Below the pieces are notes generated by a model. The model was not told the DNA's origin, made no database searches, and was given only the letters and a program-made list of their open reading frames with translations. This document shows, piece by piece, positions 1 through 8,321 of a stretch of 64,000 bases of DNA; within the stretch, counting starts at the first letter, position 1; each line of letters opens with the position of its first letter. The stretch is from contig CBDFGO010000003.1 of NCBI GenBank assembly GCA_965247125.1, positions 1,426,001 through 1,490,000 of the forward strand, written 5' to 3'. The translations under genes and the position numbers were made by a program. The DNA is from CALBJU01 sp965247125. Its GTDB lineage: Bacteria; Bacteroidota; Rhodothermia; Rhodothermales; UBA10348.

Positions 1-556
1 CCGCATCAGATCCAACCTGGGGCTCAGAAAGACAAAATGCCGACAGATATTCCTTCGCTACACCTGGCAGGTACTTTTTCTTTTGGGCCTCATTTCCGAA
101 CAACATTATCGCTTTGCACCCGATGGACTGGTGCGCAGAGACCATCACCGAACTCGAGCCACAGTGTGCACCGATCATCTCCAGCACTCGGTTGTAACTG
201 GTGATTCCAAGGCCCAGTCCTCCATATTCTTCAGGAACAGTCATTCCCATAACACCCAGTTCAAATAACCGGTCGATAGCCCACTCGGGAATAATTTGTT
301 GTTGATCTATCTCGATCGACGGATGCTCATTCTTCAAGTATGCTTCGAGCTTGACCAATAATGCATCACAACGCGCCCCTTCATCTTCACTGATCTGTGG
401 ATATGGAAAGATGAGATCATTGCGAAACCTGCCCCAGAACAGGTTTTTGGCAAAACCCATTTTCTCGGGCTCTGGCCCCATCATGACTTCAATATCGCGG
501 ATCATCTTCTGATCCAGCTCTGAAATATTCTTGAGCTTGAGTGTATCGATTCCCAT
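1..556 (-). CDS. Acyl-CoA dehydrogenase, N-terminal part (cut by window edge)
   Basis: First 185 codons of an FAD-dependent acyl-CoA dehydrogenase (alpha,beta-oxidation of an acyl-CoA thioester, electrons passed to ETF); the C-terminal catalytic domain lies left of position 1. Visible are an N-terminal extension of about 75 residues before the usual helical domain, the PEEYGGLGLG stretch near residue 110, and, at the edge, SEPQVGSDA, which is the start of the family signature contacting flavin and substrate. The extension suggests the longer (about 560-600 residue) Bacteroidota-type ACAD rather than the 380-residue SCAD type. The ATG at 556-554 is the best start; no clear Shine-Dalgarno sequence precedes it. 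It diverges from pyrF across about 200 bp with no other recognisable element. Substrate chain length cannot be judged from this part. Confidence 0.9.
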   Translation of the reverse strand, partial: MGIDTLKLKNISELDQKMIRDIEVMMGPEPEKMGFAKNLFWGRFRNDLIFPYPQISEDEGARCDALLVKLEAYLKNEHPSIEIDQQQIIPEWAIDRLFELGVMGMTVPEEYGGLGLGITSYNRVLEMIGAHCGSSSVMVSAHQSIGCKAIMLFGNEAQKKKYLPGVAKEYLSAFCLSEPQVGSDA

Positions 557-768
557 TTTTTCTAGTGGGGCTGTAAATATCTTGTGAGGACCTGAATTTG
601 CTCTCGACAGGGCGTGTATCGCCCATTTCGAACTTCTGTTCCGTGCCAATGACGGCCAAAGCCCGGGTCAGGTGAACAGTGTTAACCTACTACGAGCGAA
701 GACCGTTCCTTATCGGTATATTCTGCCGTTTTTACCCTCTAAATGATGCCCGTAAATTTCCCGTGAAT

Positions 769-1575
769 GTGACTTTTTCTCAGCGGCTGCGCGACCTGCG
801 ATCTAGGAAGGACTCGGTCTTGTGTGTGGGGCTTGACCCGGATCCTTCTCGGATACCCGATCATCTTGTCCAGGAATTGGGCATCGCGTCGGCAGTGACG
901 TCATTCTGTCGGGAGATTATCCAAGAAACCTCACCCTTCGCGATAGCTTTCAAAATAAATTTCGCTTTCTTCGAATCGCTAGGAGAGAAAGGGTTTTCGG
1001 TGATGCGGAGGGTTTTGGATGCTCTGCCCGAGGACGTTCTCACCATTGCTGACGCTAAGCGTGGCGATATCGGAAATTCGGCGGCTTTCTATGCCCGCTC
1101 GGTCTTCGACAATTTCGGCTATGATTCGGTGACTATCAGTCCGTACATGGGCCGGGATTCTGTGACACCCTTCCTCCAAAGTCCTGGAACGTGTGCATTC
1201 GTCCTGGCCCGCACCTCGAATCCAGGCGGTTCGGACTTTCAAACATTACAGACAGAAGAAAAGCCTCTCTTCCAGTACCTGGCGAATTCGGCGGTTTCGT
1301 GGTCCGATGGCGAGGTCGGCGAAATAGGACTCGTCGTAGGCGCTTCCGATATCGAAGCCCTCCAAGCGCTTCGGGTCTCTCACCCCTCGACTCCATTCCT
1401 CGTTCCAGGAGTCGGTGCGCAGGGAGGCAGTGCTTCAGAAGTAATGAGTGCTGCTGGAAACGGTCCTATTCTGGTCAACAGTTCTCGATCCATCCTGTAT
1501 GCTTCCGCGGGCATCGATTTCGCCACTGCTGCGGGCCGGGTAGCTGAAGAAACAAGAAATATCTTGGGATCATGA
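769..1575 (+). CDS. pyrF: Orotidine 5'-phosphate decarboxylase (class 2)
   Basis: Converts OMP to UMP, the last step of de novo pyrimidine synthesis, in the cytoplasm. The product is a TIM-barrel of about 268 residues. Seen directly: the opening LCVGLDPDPSRIP, the catalytic Asp-Lys-Asp set in ADAKRGDIG, ISPYMGRDSV, and the phosphate-binding end of the barrel (VPGVGAQGG). These match the class 2 (mycobacterial/Bacteroidota) subfamily of 265-280 residues. Start choice is uncertain: GTG at 769 gives the usual short lead before the first strand; GTG at 763 is two codons upstream, and the frame stays open to TTG-like codons from 679, but that extension has no family counterpart. The stop overlaps the next gene (ATGA at 1572-1575), so the two are probably translationally coupled. 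Confidence 0.93.
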   Translation: MTFSQRLRDLRSRKDSVLCVGLDPDPSRIPDHLVQELGIASAVTSFCREIIQETSPFAIAFKINFAFFESLGEKGFSVMRRVLDALPEDVLTIADAKRGDIGNSAAFYARSVFDNFGYDSVTISPYMGRDSVTPFLQSPGTCAFVLARTSNPGGSDFQTLQTEEKPLFQYLANSAVSWSDGEVGEIGLVVGASDIEALQALRVSHPSTPFLVPGVGAQGGSASEVMSAAGNGPILVNSSRSILYASAGIDFATAAGRVAEETRNILGS

Positions 1576-1868
1576 TTACACGTGTCGTTCGACTGACCAT
1601 ACATCCAGGTCGTCTGGAAGATTTTCTGGATCTATTCGAAGCCTCCAAGTCCTCTATTCGAGCCTTTCCTGGGTGTCTCGAACTCTCACTCATGCAGGAT
1701 ACGTCCTACGCCAACCAGGTCAGTACTTTCAGCACCTGGGAAGACGACAAGGCCCTCCAGAATTATCGGGAGTCTGAACTGTTCATTTCCACATGGGCTA
1801 AGACCAAGCCCCTATTCGCTGCCAGGCCGGAAGTGTACAGTTATCGCGTTCTCAGCGAGACAAATTGA
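1572..1868 (+). CDS. Antibiotic biosynthesis monooxygenase (ABM) family protein
   Basis: A 98-residue single-domain ferredoxin-like protein of the ABM/YgiN type. Seen: the opening beta strand (ITRVVRLTIHPGRLEDF), the PGCLELSLMQD strand, and FSTWEDDKALQNYRESELF, which is the characteristic W-x5-L-x2-Y stretch of the fold. Members are dimeric cofactor-free oxygenases or quinol monooxygenases, but many have no known substrate, and no heme-binding residue set is obvious here. It starts inside the pyrF stop codon, so it is co-transcribed with pyrF. Its last 17 bases overlap, tail to tail, the 3' end of the TonB receptor on the other strand. Function beyond family membership is not assignable. Confidence 0.8.
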   Translation: MITRVVRLTIHPGRLEDFLDLFEASKSSIRAFPGCLELSLMQDTSYANQVSTFSTWEDDKALQNYRESELFISTWAKTKPLFAARPEVYSYRVLSETN

Positions 1869-3852
1869 TACCGATGCGAGCGGTCCTTCCCGCGGAGGGA
1901 AGTCCGAGTTGCGGGAGATGCAGGGTGTCGAAGACGTTGTCTACTCCGCCGAAAATCTCCGCGAACAATCCGGATCGCGAAAAATACTTCCGGCCCGAAA
2001 CTCTGATGTTCATTATCAGAGAGGTAGAAAGCTCGATCTCCGAATTATCCTCAGCCTGGCCGTACGCTTTACCAGTGTAAATCGCCGTCGCGTCCAGGGT
2101 AGTTCCCCTGAATCCTTTCACCTGGACCGAAAGAGTGCCAAGTATTTCAGGCTTCTCCATGAGATGTTGATTCCCATTCTCAACGATGGCAACTGGCCGC
2201 ATCCAGGTAAAGTGCCCATCAAGTGAAAGCCTCTCCAACTGTTCGGCGCGTCCGACAACTTCCACACCATAGACCCGGCTTCCATCGAGGTTGACTCGAA
2301 GACGCTTCCTGACGTCATTGTCCATCACATTGATCTGATCAATAGTGTTGACCGTGCGTTGAAAAAACAGGATAGTCTCGAATGAAATACTGTTTCCCAG
2401 AACCCGAAGACTGGACTCGGCTATCCATGCGCGCTCGGCTTTCAAGTCAGGGTTAGGAAGAAACCTATTGAGAGCAGTTCCAAACAGTTCACGCATAGTC
2501 GGAAATCGTGGCTTGCTGCCCGCATTCAACTTAAATGCCACACTCTGGGACAGTGGAGTGATATACTCGATATTCGCACTGAGAGCTTGAAATCCTTCGA
2601 TCGATGGTTTGTCGCCGGTTACCGGCGTTGCCAGACCGTCAAGCGTCAATCCCAGCGCCCAGTGTCCCTCGTCGTTCGAGACCGACGCAATTTCGAGGCC
2701 CGACGAGTAAAGCACACTTCGATAGCGTTGCCTTCCGGCAGATTCATCGGGCCCGATCTCCGTATCAACATCTCTCTGAAGATGCGTGGAACTCGTCGCG
2801 AACCCAATTCCTCTCAAAGTGAAGGGTCCCAAATCTCTTTCACCGACGAGTCGCATACCCCAACTCTGGTCCAAATCCTCCTGCCTCTCTGCTACAATCT
2901 CATAGGTATCGTCCCGAAACTGGTCAATTTCCTGCTGAAATCGTGCGATCCAGATAGTTGCGAACAGATCAAAAGGGCCTTTTTCAGAAACACCGTTCAG
3001 TATAGCCATGGTGTTTCGCCACAACGGATAACGCCAGTACCGAACATTTTCTGTTTCAGGGTTCAGATGCCCCTCCGGCGCCACACCTTTTTCGGCGAAA
3101 GCATGCAGGAACGTGAGCCCCCACGAACCGAAATTTTGCTCCCGATCCAGACGAATGTAAATATTTCCCTCCTGCCGGTCTGTATTGGTACGGGTCTCTC
3201 CCTGCTGACCAAATGGAAGTTTTGCATCGCTGGACACACTCAGTCCTGCTGTCGACGCCAGCGTCGCGCCCGCCAGGATGGATGTCTGGCCCGACCTGCT
3301 GGCGAACATGGCCTTGGTTTGCCACGACTCGTGGCTTCCGATTTGCGCGGTCAACTCAGACAGTTTCCCATCTGCTTGCAAGCGTCGGCTCTGCAGATTT
3401 ACAGCACCTCCAGATACATTGGGTCCATAAGCAGCACTCACGGCGCCCCGCTCGATGGAAATGCTCCCGAGAATGTTGGCCGGTACGAGACTCAGGTCGA
3501 TCCTGTTGTCCCAAGCCACGTTGAGCGGGGCGCCGTCCAAAAAAATGGCGACTTGGCGCTCACCTGCCGCCCGGATATAGACCAGTGTTTCCCCTCTCGA
3601 GTTTGTCTGAACCGAGGCTGACGGAAGCAATCTCAACGATCCCGCGATACCTGGTCTGTCTTGACGAGCCAGAGCTGACAATCCGACTCGATGAACTCGT
3701 TGAATTCGAGCGCCCTGGCGTACTTCTCCACCGATCACAATCTCTGATAGATCGTATCGGCGAAGAGAGTCCTGCGCAACCTGTGCCACGGCACCATCTG
3801 CCAGGACGCACAACACCGCAATCCACACCGGAACTCGTAGCCGAAAAATCAA
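1852..3852 (-). CDS. TonB-dependent outer membrane receptor
   Basis: A 666-residue outer-membrane receptor for TonB-energised uptake. In order: a signal peptide (hydrophobic core WIAVLCVLADGAVA, cleavage near AQ at about residue 24), a plug domain (about residues 30-160, with the YIRAAGERQVAIFLDGAPLN and SIERGAVSAAYGPNVSGGAVN motifs that mark the plug), then a long alternating beta-barrel ending in an aromatic/basic strand (RTARIGINLSR). There is no N-terminal carboxypeptidase-regulatory domain, so it resembles siderophore or cobalamin receptors more than SusC. The only usable start in frame is TTG at 3852; an in-frame TAG sits at 3870-3868. The 230-bp leader carries a terminator-like hairpin, suggesting attenuation. 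No uptake partners are adjacent, so the ligand is unknown. Confidence 0.88.
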   Translation of the reverse strand: MIFRLRVPVWIAVLCVLADGAVAQVAQDSLRRYDLSEIVIGGEVRQGARIQRVHRVGLSALARQDRPGIAGSLRLLPSASVQTNSRGETLVYIRAAGERQVAIFLDGAPLNVAWDNRIDLSLVPANILGSISIERGAVSAAYGPNVSGGAVNLQSRRLQADGKLSELTAQIGSHESWQTKAMFASRSGQTSILAGATLASTAGLSVSSDAKLPFGQQGETRTNTDRQEGNIYIRLDREQNFGSWGLTFLHAFAEKGVAPEGHLNPETENVRYWRYPLWRNTMAILNGVSEKGPFDLFATIWIARFQQEIDQFRDDTYEIVAERQEDLDQSWGMRLVGERDLGPFTLRGIGFATSSTHLQRDVDTEIGPDESAGRQRYRSVLYSSGLEIASVSNDEGHWALGLTLDGLATPVTGDKPSIEGFQALSANIEYITPLSQSVAFKLNAGSKPRFPTMRELFGTALNRFLPNPDLKAERAWIAESSLRVLGNSISFETILFFQRTVNTIDQINVMDNDVRKRLRVNLDGSRVYGVEVVGRAEQLERLSLDGHFTWMRPVAIVENGNQHLMEKPEILGTLSVQVKGFRGTTLDATAIYTGKAYGQAEDNSEIELSTSLIMNIRVSGRKYFSRSGLFAEIFGGVDNVFDTLHLPQLGLPSAGRTARIGINLSR

Positions 3853-3881
3853 ATTCGAAGTAGCATGCTAAGACGTGAAAA

Positions 3882-3909
3882 GCGGCGGCCCTGAGCCCAG
3901 GGCCGCCGC
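3882..3909 (-). terminator. Terminator-like hairpin in the leader of the TonB receptor
   Basis: A perfect 12-bp GC stem (3882-3893 with 3898-3909) closes a 4-nt loop. Read on the minus strand it is followed by TTTT and then a T-rich stretch, the layout of an intrinsic terminator. It lies 30 bp upstream of the TTG start of the receptor, and the next gene upstream (from 4085) runs the other way. So it can only end transcripts begun inside the 3910-4084 leader, which is what an attenuator or riboswitch expression platform would do. A 10-bp palindrome (TAGCATGCTA, 3861-3870) follows. I could not match the leader to a cobalamin, TPP or FMN riboswitch consensus. Confidence 0.6.
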
Positions 3910-4036
3910 GCAATCCTTACGGAAGTAAATGATGATGAGTTCCAGGAAACGTCCTACCTCGCACCTTCACCGTGAATAGCTGGAAAATGCCGCAGATTCA
4001 TCCATTTAGAGGGCAAATTTTCCTCCGGTTGAAACC

Positions 4037-4072
4037 AGTTGGAGTTTACTGCGGTAGACGCACTCTCCAACT
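4037..4072. repeat. Inverted repeat just before the DUF4175 gene
   Basis: AGTTGGAG (4037-4044) pairs with CTCCAACT (4065-4072), and inside it TGCG (4050-4053) pairs with CGCA (4059-4062), giving a two-step hairpin that ends 12 bp before the ATG at 4085. It could be an operator shared by the divergent promoters, or a 5' UTR hairpin; the sequence alone does not decide. Confidence 0.45.
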
Positions 4073-4084
4073 ATCCGACCGTCT

Positions 4085-7000
4085 ATGAGCGATCTCTCGC
4101 AACAACTTGTACTCCTGATCAAGGAGAAACTGAAATCTGCCAGATCGCGCCTATTCCGCGTCGACCTCTCTGCTGGCGCGGCAATCTGTCTCGGATCGTT
4201 CTTATCGGCCTGGCTCCTCGCGGCGAGCCTGGAACTGGCTTTCTGGTTTCCCCCGGTGGTGAAATGGGCCGTGTTAGGTGGCCTGTCTCTCGTGTTCATT
4301 GGAATTCTGGCTTGGTACATCGCGCGCCCCATATTGCTTCATTTCGGTGTCATAGCTGGTCGCGAAGAAGTTCAGATTGCCCGCTCGGTCGGTCGAGCCT
4401 ATCCTCAGATCGAAGATCGCCTACTGAATCTGCTACAACTGGCGAGTGGACAACACAGTACCTCTCCAGCCCCATTTGTAGATCAGGCGGTCCAACGCCT
4501 CGGCGAGCCCATGAGGATGATGTCATTTGGGAAGATCACCTCGTGGCAACTACCTCTTCGGTACTCCAGGTATGCCGCGCTTCCGCTGTTTCTTGTCCTG
4601 TCTTTCATGATTGCGGCACCCGGCCCATTTTTCTCCGCTACCAATCGAATCACGACCCCTGGCACTGTCTTCGAGAGACCCGCTCCGTATTCCATACAGG
4701 TTTCGCCCGGAGATGCAGAATTGATCATCGGAAACGACCTTGAGGTGTCCATCGGCATAACTGGCCTTCTTCCCGAGCAGGCACCCGTTCTGGAAACCAT
4801 CCTGGAAGGTGAATTTCGGTCTCGATTTGTAAATCTCGCAGACGACTCGACCGGATCCTTAAAACATGTGTTTCAAAACGTCCGCCAGGCCTTTCAATAC
4901 CGGGTCGCGGGAGAAGAGGTCGTCACAAGGTGGTACAGTGTCCTCATTCTAGAGCGTCCCCTGGTTCAACAACTGAGCCTCAGGCTGATCTTTCCCCGAT
5001 ACACGAGAATTCCAACTCAGGTTCTCGATGTAAACGTCGGAGATTTTGCTGCTCTGAGAGGATCCATGGTAGCAGTGGACATCTCGGTATCCGGAGCTGA
5101 AACACACCGGGCATGGCTCCATTTCGATTCAGGTCGAGTCATCGAACTGGATGTCGATGGAAATCATGTCGAAGGTGCCTTCGAGGTAATAAAAAGTGAT
5201 GCGTATCACGTAGTCCTCGAGGGAAAGGATGGCATCCTGAACCTGAATCCCATCTCCTACCGGTTGGAGAGTCTTGCAGATGCCCCACCCTCAGCCTCTC
5301 TCCTTGCGCCAGGGTCCCTTGTAGACCTGACGGAAGATATGCTCGTACCCCTTCTTGCTCATATCACCGACGACATCGGATTCAATCGCCTCGCACTCTT
5401 CTATCGGCTCTCAGAAAGCCGCTTCGGAAATATATCGGAAGAATTTAGTTCGCTCTCGATTGATATTCCGAACCATTATCAGCTGGACCAGGACGTCACC
5501 TATGCTTGGGTCATCAAGGATGTAACGGCATTGGATCCCGTACCTGGCGACATCATTGACTACTTCTTGGAAGTTTACGATAACGATACGATTTCCGGAT
5601 TCAAATCAGCGCAAACGAGGATTTATCAGCTTCGTATGCCATCGCTTGCCGAGCAATACGAGCGACTTGACGCTTCGGAGGACGAAACTCAAGCGTCATT
5701 GGAGGACCTTCTTGACCGGGCCGATGCGGCCCGAGAACAGTTCGAAGAGCTGAAGAAAGAGCTTCTCCAGAATCCCGAAGCAGATTTTCACGATGAACGA
5801 CTTCTTGAGCAACTCCAGCAGCGTCAGGATGATCTGGAGGACACCGTCGATCAGATAGCCGATCAGATGGATCAGCTATCCGAGCAAATGGAGGATAACG
5901 ACCTTGTCTCAGACGAGACACTGGACATGTTTGAAGAATTGAAAGGGGTAGTGGAAGAGGTCCGGACTCCAGAATTGATGGATGCGCTGAAGCAACTTCA
6001 GGATGCGCTGGAGAACATGAATCTCAACGAGATGCAGGACGCTCTTGAAAAGTTCGAGTTCTCTGAAGAGATGTATGAGAAGCGGTTGGAGAGAACACTG
6101 GATCTGTTCAAGAAATTCCGGGTGCAGCAGGATCTTGAGGAGATCGAGAAACGGGCAGAAGATCTCTCAGAAACGGAGGATCGACTGGCTGAAGAGACTG
6201 CCAAACTTGAAAATGAGCAGAAGACTGCCGAGGAGTCCGACGGCGAAAACAAACAGCCAGGTGAAAAAAATGAAGACCTCGCGCAGCAGCAAGAACTCGC
6301 TGCCGAGGAAATGAAAGCGCTTGAAGAAAAGATGGAGCAAGTCCGTGAGCGCATGGAAGAGCTGAGCAATATGCCCGATCAGGAAATGCAAGATCTGCTC
6401 GAAGACACGCAGGATCAGCAAATGGCCCAGCAAATGCAGGAAAATGCCCAAGAATTGAGAGATAATGAGCTTCAACAGGCCCAACAACAGCAACAGGAAA
6501 TGAGCCAGCAGTTGAATCAGCTCTCGTCTCAGATGCAGGATATGCAGATGAACATGCAAGGGGCTCAGATGCAACTCAACATTGCCGCGATTCGTGCCAC
6601 GCTGGAAGACGTTCTGACGTTATCTCAGAAGCAAGAGCTTCTGCGCCGCGAGGTGCTTTCCCTGACACTGGATTCTCCCCTGTTGCGAACCTCTGCGCAG
6701 GTTCAGGTGGATCTGGCCGAGAGTTTAACCATCGTTTCGGATTCTCTGCAGTCGATCGCCCGGGAAATTCCACAGATGACCCGCGACATTCAGGGAAGAG
6801 CCGGTGACACCCTGAGGGAGATGAGTGACGCTACCGTAGCGATGACGGAGCGATCTGCTCGGCGCGCCGCTGGACATCAGAAGGGCGCCATGACCAATCT
6901 GAACGAACTCGCACTCATGCTTTCTGAACTGTTGAACCAGCAAATGAATGGCTCAGGAACCGGGCAGAGCAATCAGTCGATGGAGCAGATGATGGAACAG

Positions 7001-7531
7001 CTCCAACAGATGGGACAGCAGCAACAGCAGTTGAATCAGCAGATCCAGCAGCTACTGAATGACATGGAGGGCTCAAGGCTTACCAGTGATATGATGGAGC
7101 GACTGCGTCAGATGGGAAGCCAGCAGGAGCAGATCAGAAATGAGCTCAGACAAATGAGCAGAGAGCGTAATTCTCGCAATAAGATTTTGGGAGACCTGAA
7201 CAAGATTGCTGATCAGATGGTCGAAAGTATACTGGAGCTACAGCAAAATCGGGTTACGCGCACGACGGTCAGAAGGCAGCAGCAAATCTTGACACGCCTA
7301 CTCGAGGCTTCGAGGTCACTCGAACAGAAAGGAAAGGACAAGAAACGTGAGGGTAAGTCCGCGGACGAAATTCTGCGAGAAAGTCCAGCCCAGCTCACAC
7401 CTTCCGAACAACTCGAACGGCTCAGACGCGATCTTATTCGAGCGCTCGAATCCGGCTATTCTTCAGATTATGAATCGCTGATCAGACGATACTTCGCTCT
7501 GCTCCAAAATGGATCCACCCCGCGGCCGTAG
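4085..7531 (+). CDS. DUF4175-family membrane-anchored coiled-coil protein
   Basis: An 1148-residue protein of the DUF4175 type, found in Bacteroidota relatives and, in another form, alphaproteobacteria; its function is unknown. Seen: two membrane helices at about residues 30-52 and 60-81, a third hydrophobic stretch near 160-180 (LPLFLVLSFMIAAPGPFF), an extracytoplasmic beta-rich region to about residue 510, then about 600 residues of charged and Gln/Met-rich heptads (QMQDMQMNMQGAQMQL; QQMGQQQQQLNQQIQQ) that must form long coiled coils. The C-terminus is basic and soluble. It has no enzyme motif. It is the sole gene on its strand between the TonB receptor and the DCC gene, with no operon partner. 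A scaffold or envelope-organising role is plausible from shape only. Confidence 0.8.
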   Translation: MSDLSQQLVLLIKEKLKSARSRLFRVDLSAGAAICLGSFLSAWLLAASLELAFWFPPVVKWAVLGGLSLVFIGILAWYIARPILLHFGVIAGREEVQIARSVGRAYPQIEDRLLNLLQLASGQHSTSPAPFVDQAVQRLGEPMRMMSFGKITSWQLPLRYSRYAALPLFLVLSFMIAAPGPFFSATNRITTPGTVFERPAPYSIQVSPGDAELIIGNDLEVSIGITGLLPEQAPVLETILEGEFRSRFVNLADDSTGSLKHVFQNVRQAFQYRVAGEEVVTRWYSVLILERPLVQQLSLRLIFPRYTRIPTQVLDVNVGDFAALRGSMVAVDISVSGAETHRAWLHFDSGRVIELDVDGNHVEGAFEVIKSDAYHVVLEGKDGILNLNPISYRLESLADAPPSASLLAPGSLVDLTEDMLVPLLAHITDDIGFNRLALFYRLSESRFGNISEEFSSLSIDIPNHYQLDQDVTYAWVIKDVTALDPVPGDIIDYFLEVYDNDTISGFKSAQTRIYQLRMPSLAEQYERLDASEDETQASLEDLLDRADAAREQFEELKKELLQNPEADFHDERLLEQLQQRQDDLEDTVDQIADQMDQLSEQMEDNDLVSDETLDMFEELKGVVEEVRTPELMDALKQLQDALENMNLNEMQDALEKFEFSEEMYEKRLERTLDLFKKFRVQQDLEEIEKRAEDLSETEDRLAEETAKLENEQKTAEESDGENKQPGEKNEDLAQQQELAAEEMKALEEKMEQVRERMEELSNMPDQEMQDLLEDTQDQQMAQQMQENAQELRDNELQQAQQQQQEMSQQLNQLSSQMQDMQMNMQGAQMQLNIAAIRATLEDVLTLSQKQELLRREVLSLTLDSPLLRTSAQVQVDLAESLTIVSDSLQSIAREIPQMTRDIQGRAGDTLREMSDATVAMTERSARRAAGHQKGAMTNLNELALMLSELLNQQMNGSGTGQSNQSMEQMMEQLQQMGQQQQQLNQQIQQLLNDMEGSRLTSDMMERLRQMGSQQEQIRNELRQMSRERNSRNKILGDLNKIADQMVESILELQQNRVTRTTVRRQQQILTRLLEASRSLEQKGKDKKREGKSADEILRESPAQLTPSEQLERLRRDLIRALESGYSSDYESLIRRYFALLQNGSTPRP

Positions 7532-7601
7532 GGGCTCCTTTGAGGTTGAACGGCATCTTCGCCACACGCGCTGTAGACAGCCCTTCAATCCTCTCGTCCT
7601 C

Positions 7602-8006
7602 TTAAATAAACCGATTACGGGTTTCTTCGGTGGGTAATCGGCACGAATCCAGTCTTCCGAACCAGTTATATCGATTTTGGGCGATCCATCCGTAAATAGA
7701 GTCGCTTATAACGACCGGAATGATCCTGAAGCCGTAAAGAATGGGCCAAATCCCTGTCAATTTTCTCGTGATTCTAAGAATCGCTCGCGAATTGGCAAAT
7801 ACGTTTCCATCTTCAATCAGAACGATAGAGTCCAGATAGCCCTCGGGAAGATCGTACTTCTGAAGGAGGGCTTGTGCCTCCGCGGACTGCAGGGCGCCAA
7901 ACCTGAAATAGCCCTCTGGGTCCCTGTCCAGCACGAAATTAACTCCAGCGTTGCAGAAGTTGCACACCCCGTCGAACAATATGATTGCTGAATTTTGGCT
8001 CATCAT
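7602..8006 (-). CDS. DCC-family thiol-disulfide oxidoreductase-like protein
   Basis: A 134-residue protein of the DUF393/DCC family, named after the conserved start DGVCNFCN, which is present here at about residues 12-19. The CxxC pair sits after a short beta strand, as in thioredoxin-fold redox proteins, and RFGALQSAEAQALL, SIVLIEDG and the C-terminal YRWIAQNRY-like segment (seen as YGWIAQNRYNWFG) follow in the family order. A general redox role is presumed; the substrate is not known. Of two adjacent ATGs (8006 and 8003) the first is used; a GTG at 8045 would add 13 residues without family support. Monocistronic as far as can be seen: neighbours on both sides are on the plus strand. Confidence 0.85.
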   Translation of the reverse strand: MMSQNSAIILFDGVCNFCNAGVNFVLDRDPEGYFRFGALQSAEAQALLQKYDLPEGYLDSIVLIEDGNVFANSRAILRITRKLTGIWPILYGFRIIPVVISDSIYGWIAQNRYNWFGRLDSCRLPTEETRNRFI

Positions 8007-8321
8007 TACCTGATCATGACCCTGATTACCGGGTGATACGTACACGTGCGCAAAAAAGCTTCGATGTGGTCATCGCTACGCAGAAGATTCGCAAAGGCAC
8101 ACTAGTCTTGAAAAAACAATCACATATTGGTAAATTACAGGTTCTGTGCGTTACGGATTCGGTTCACTTTGTGGATCATTACTTCCGAGACGCCAGCGCC
8201 ACCAGACCGGGAACCGGAGGTGCTTCACAATATCGTGCTGCCAGCAAGTCTGACAGCACGTGAGAGCCCACCCCCTCCCCGTCGATGTATGTTACACACC
8301 CGCTAATTACGTGACTCAGGT
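8007..8321. other. 315-bp gene-free stretch
   Basis: No convincing gene or RNA is seen. It holds a weak hairpin (CGTGCTG at 8234-8240 with CAGCACG at 8254-8260, 13-nt loop) and a motif at 8293-8309 that recurs before the gene at 9287. Divergent promoters for the DCC gene and the envelope cluster must lie here. Confidence 0.6.
8293..8309 (+). promoter_or_regulatory. Motif shared upstream of two consecutive genes (copy 1)
   Basis: TACACACCCGCTAATTA, 13 bp before the ATG at 8322, matches 15 of 17 bases of the copy at 9146-9162. The same strand and the position ahead of genes of one cluster suggest a shared promoter or operator; the AT-rich end could be the -10 region. Confidence 0.4.

Noticed and set aside
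2587..3621. Open frame of 344 codons antisense to the TonB receptor
   Set aside because: It lies wholly inside the receptor gene on the opposite strand, has no family-like motif and its composition is that of a reverse-frame shadow.
7985..8263. 92-codon plus-strand frame in the 8007-8321 gap
   Set aside because: Begins inside the DCC gene, has no domain or initiation signal and no neighbour relation.
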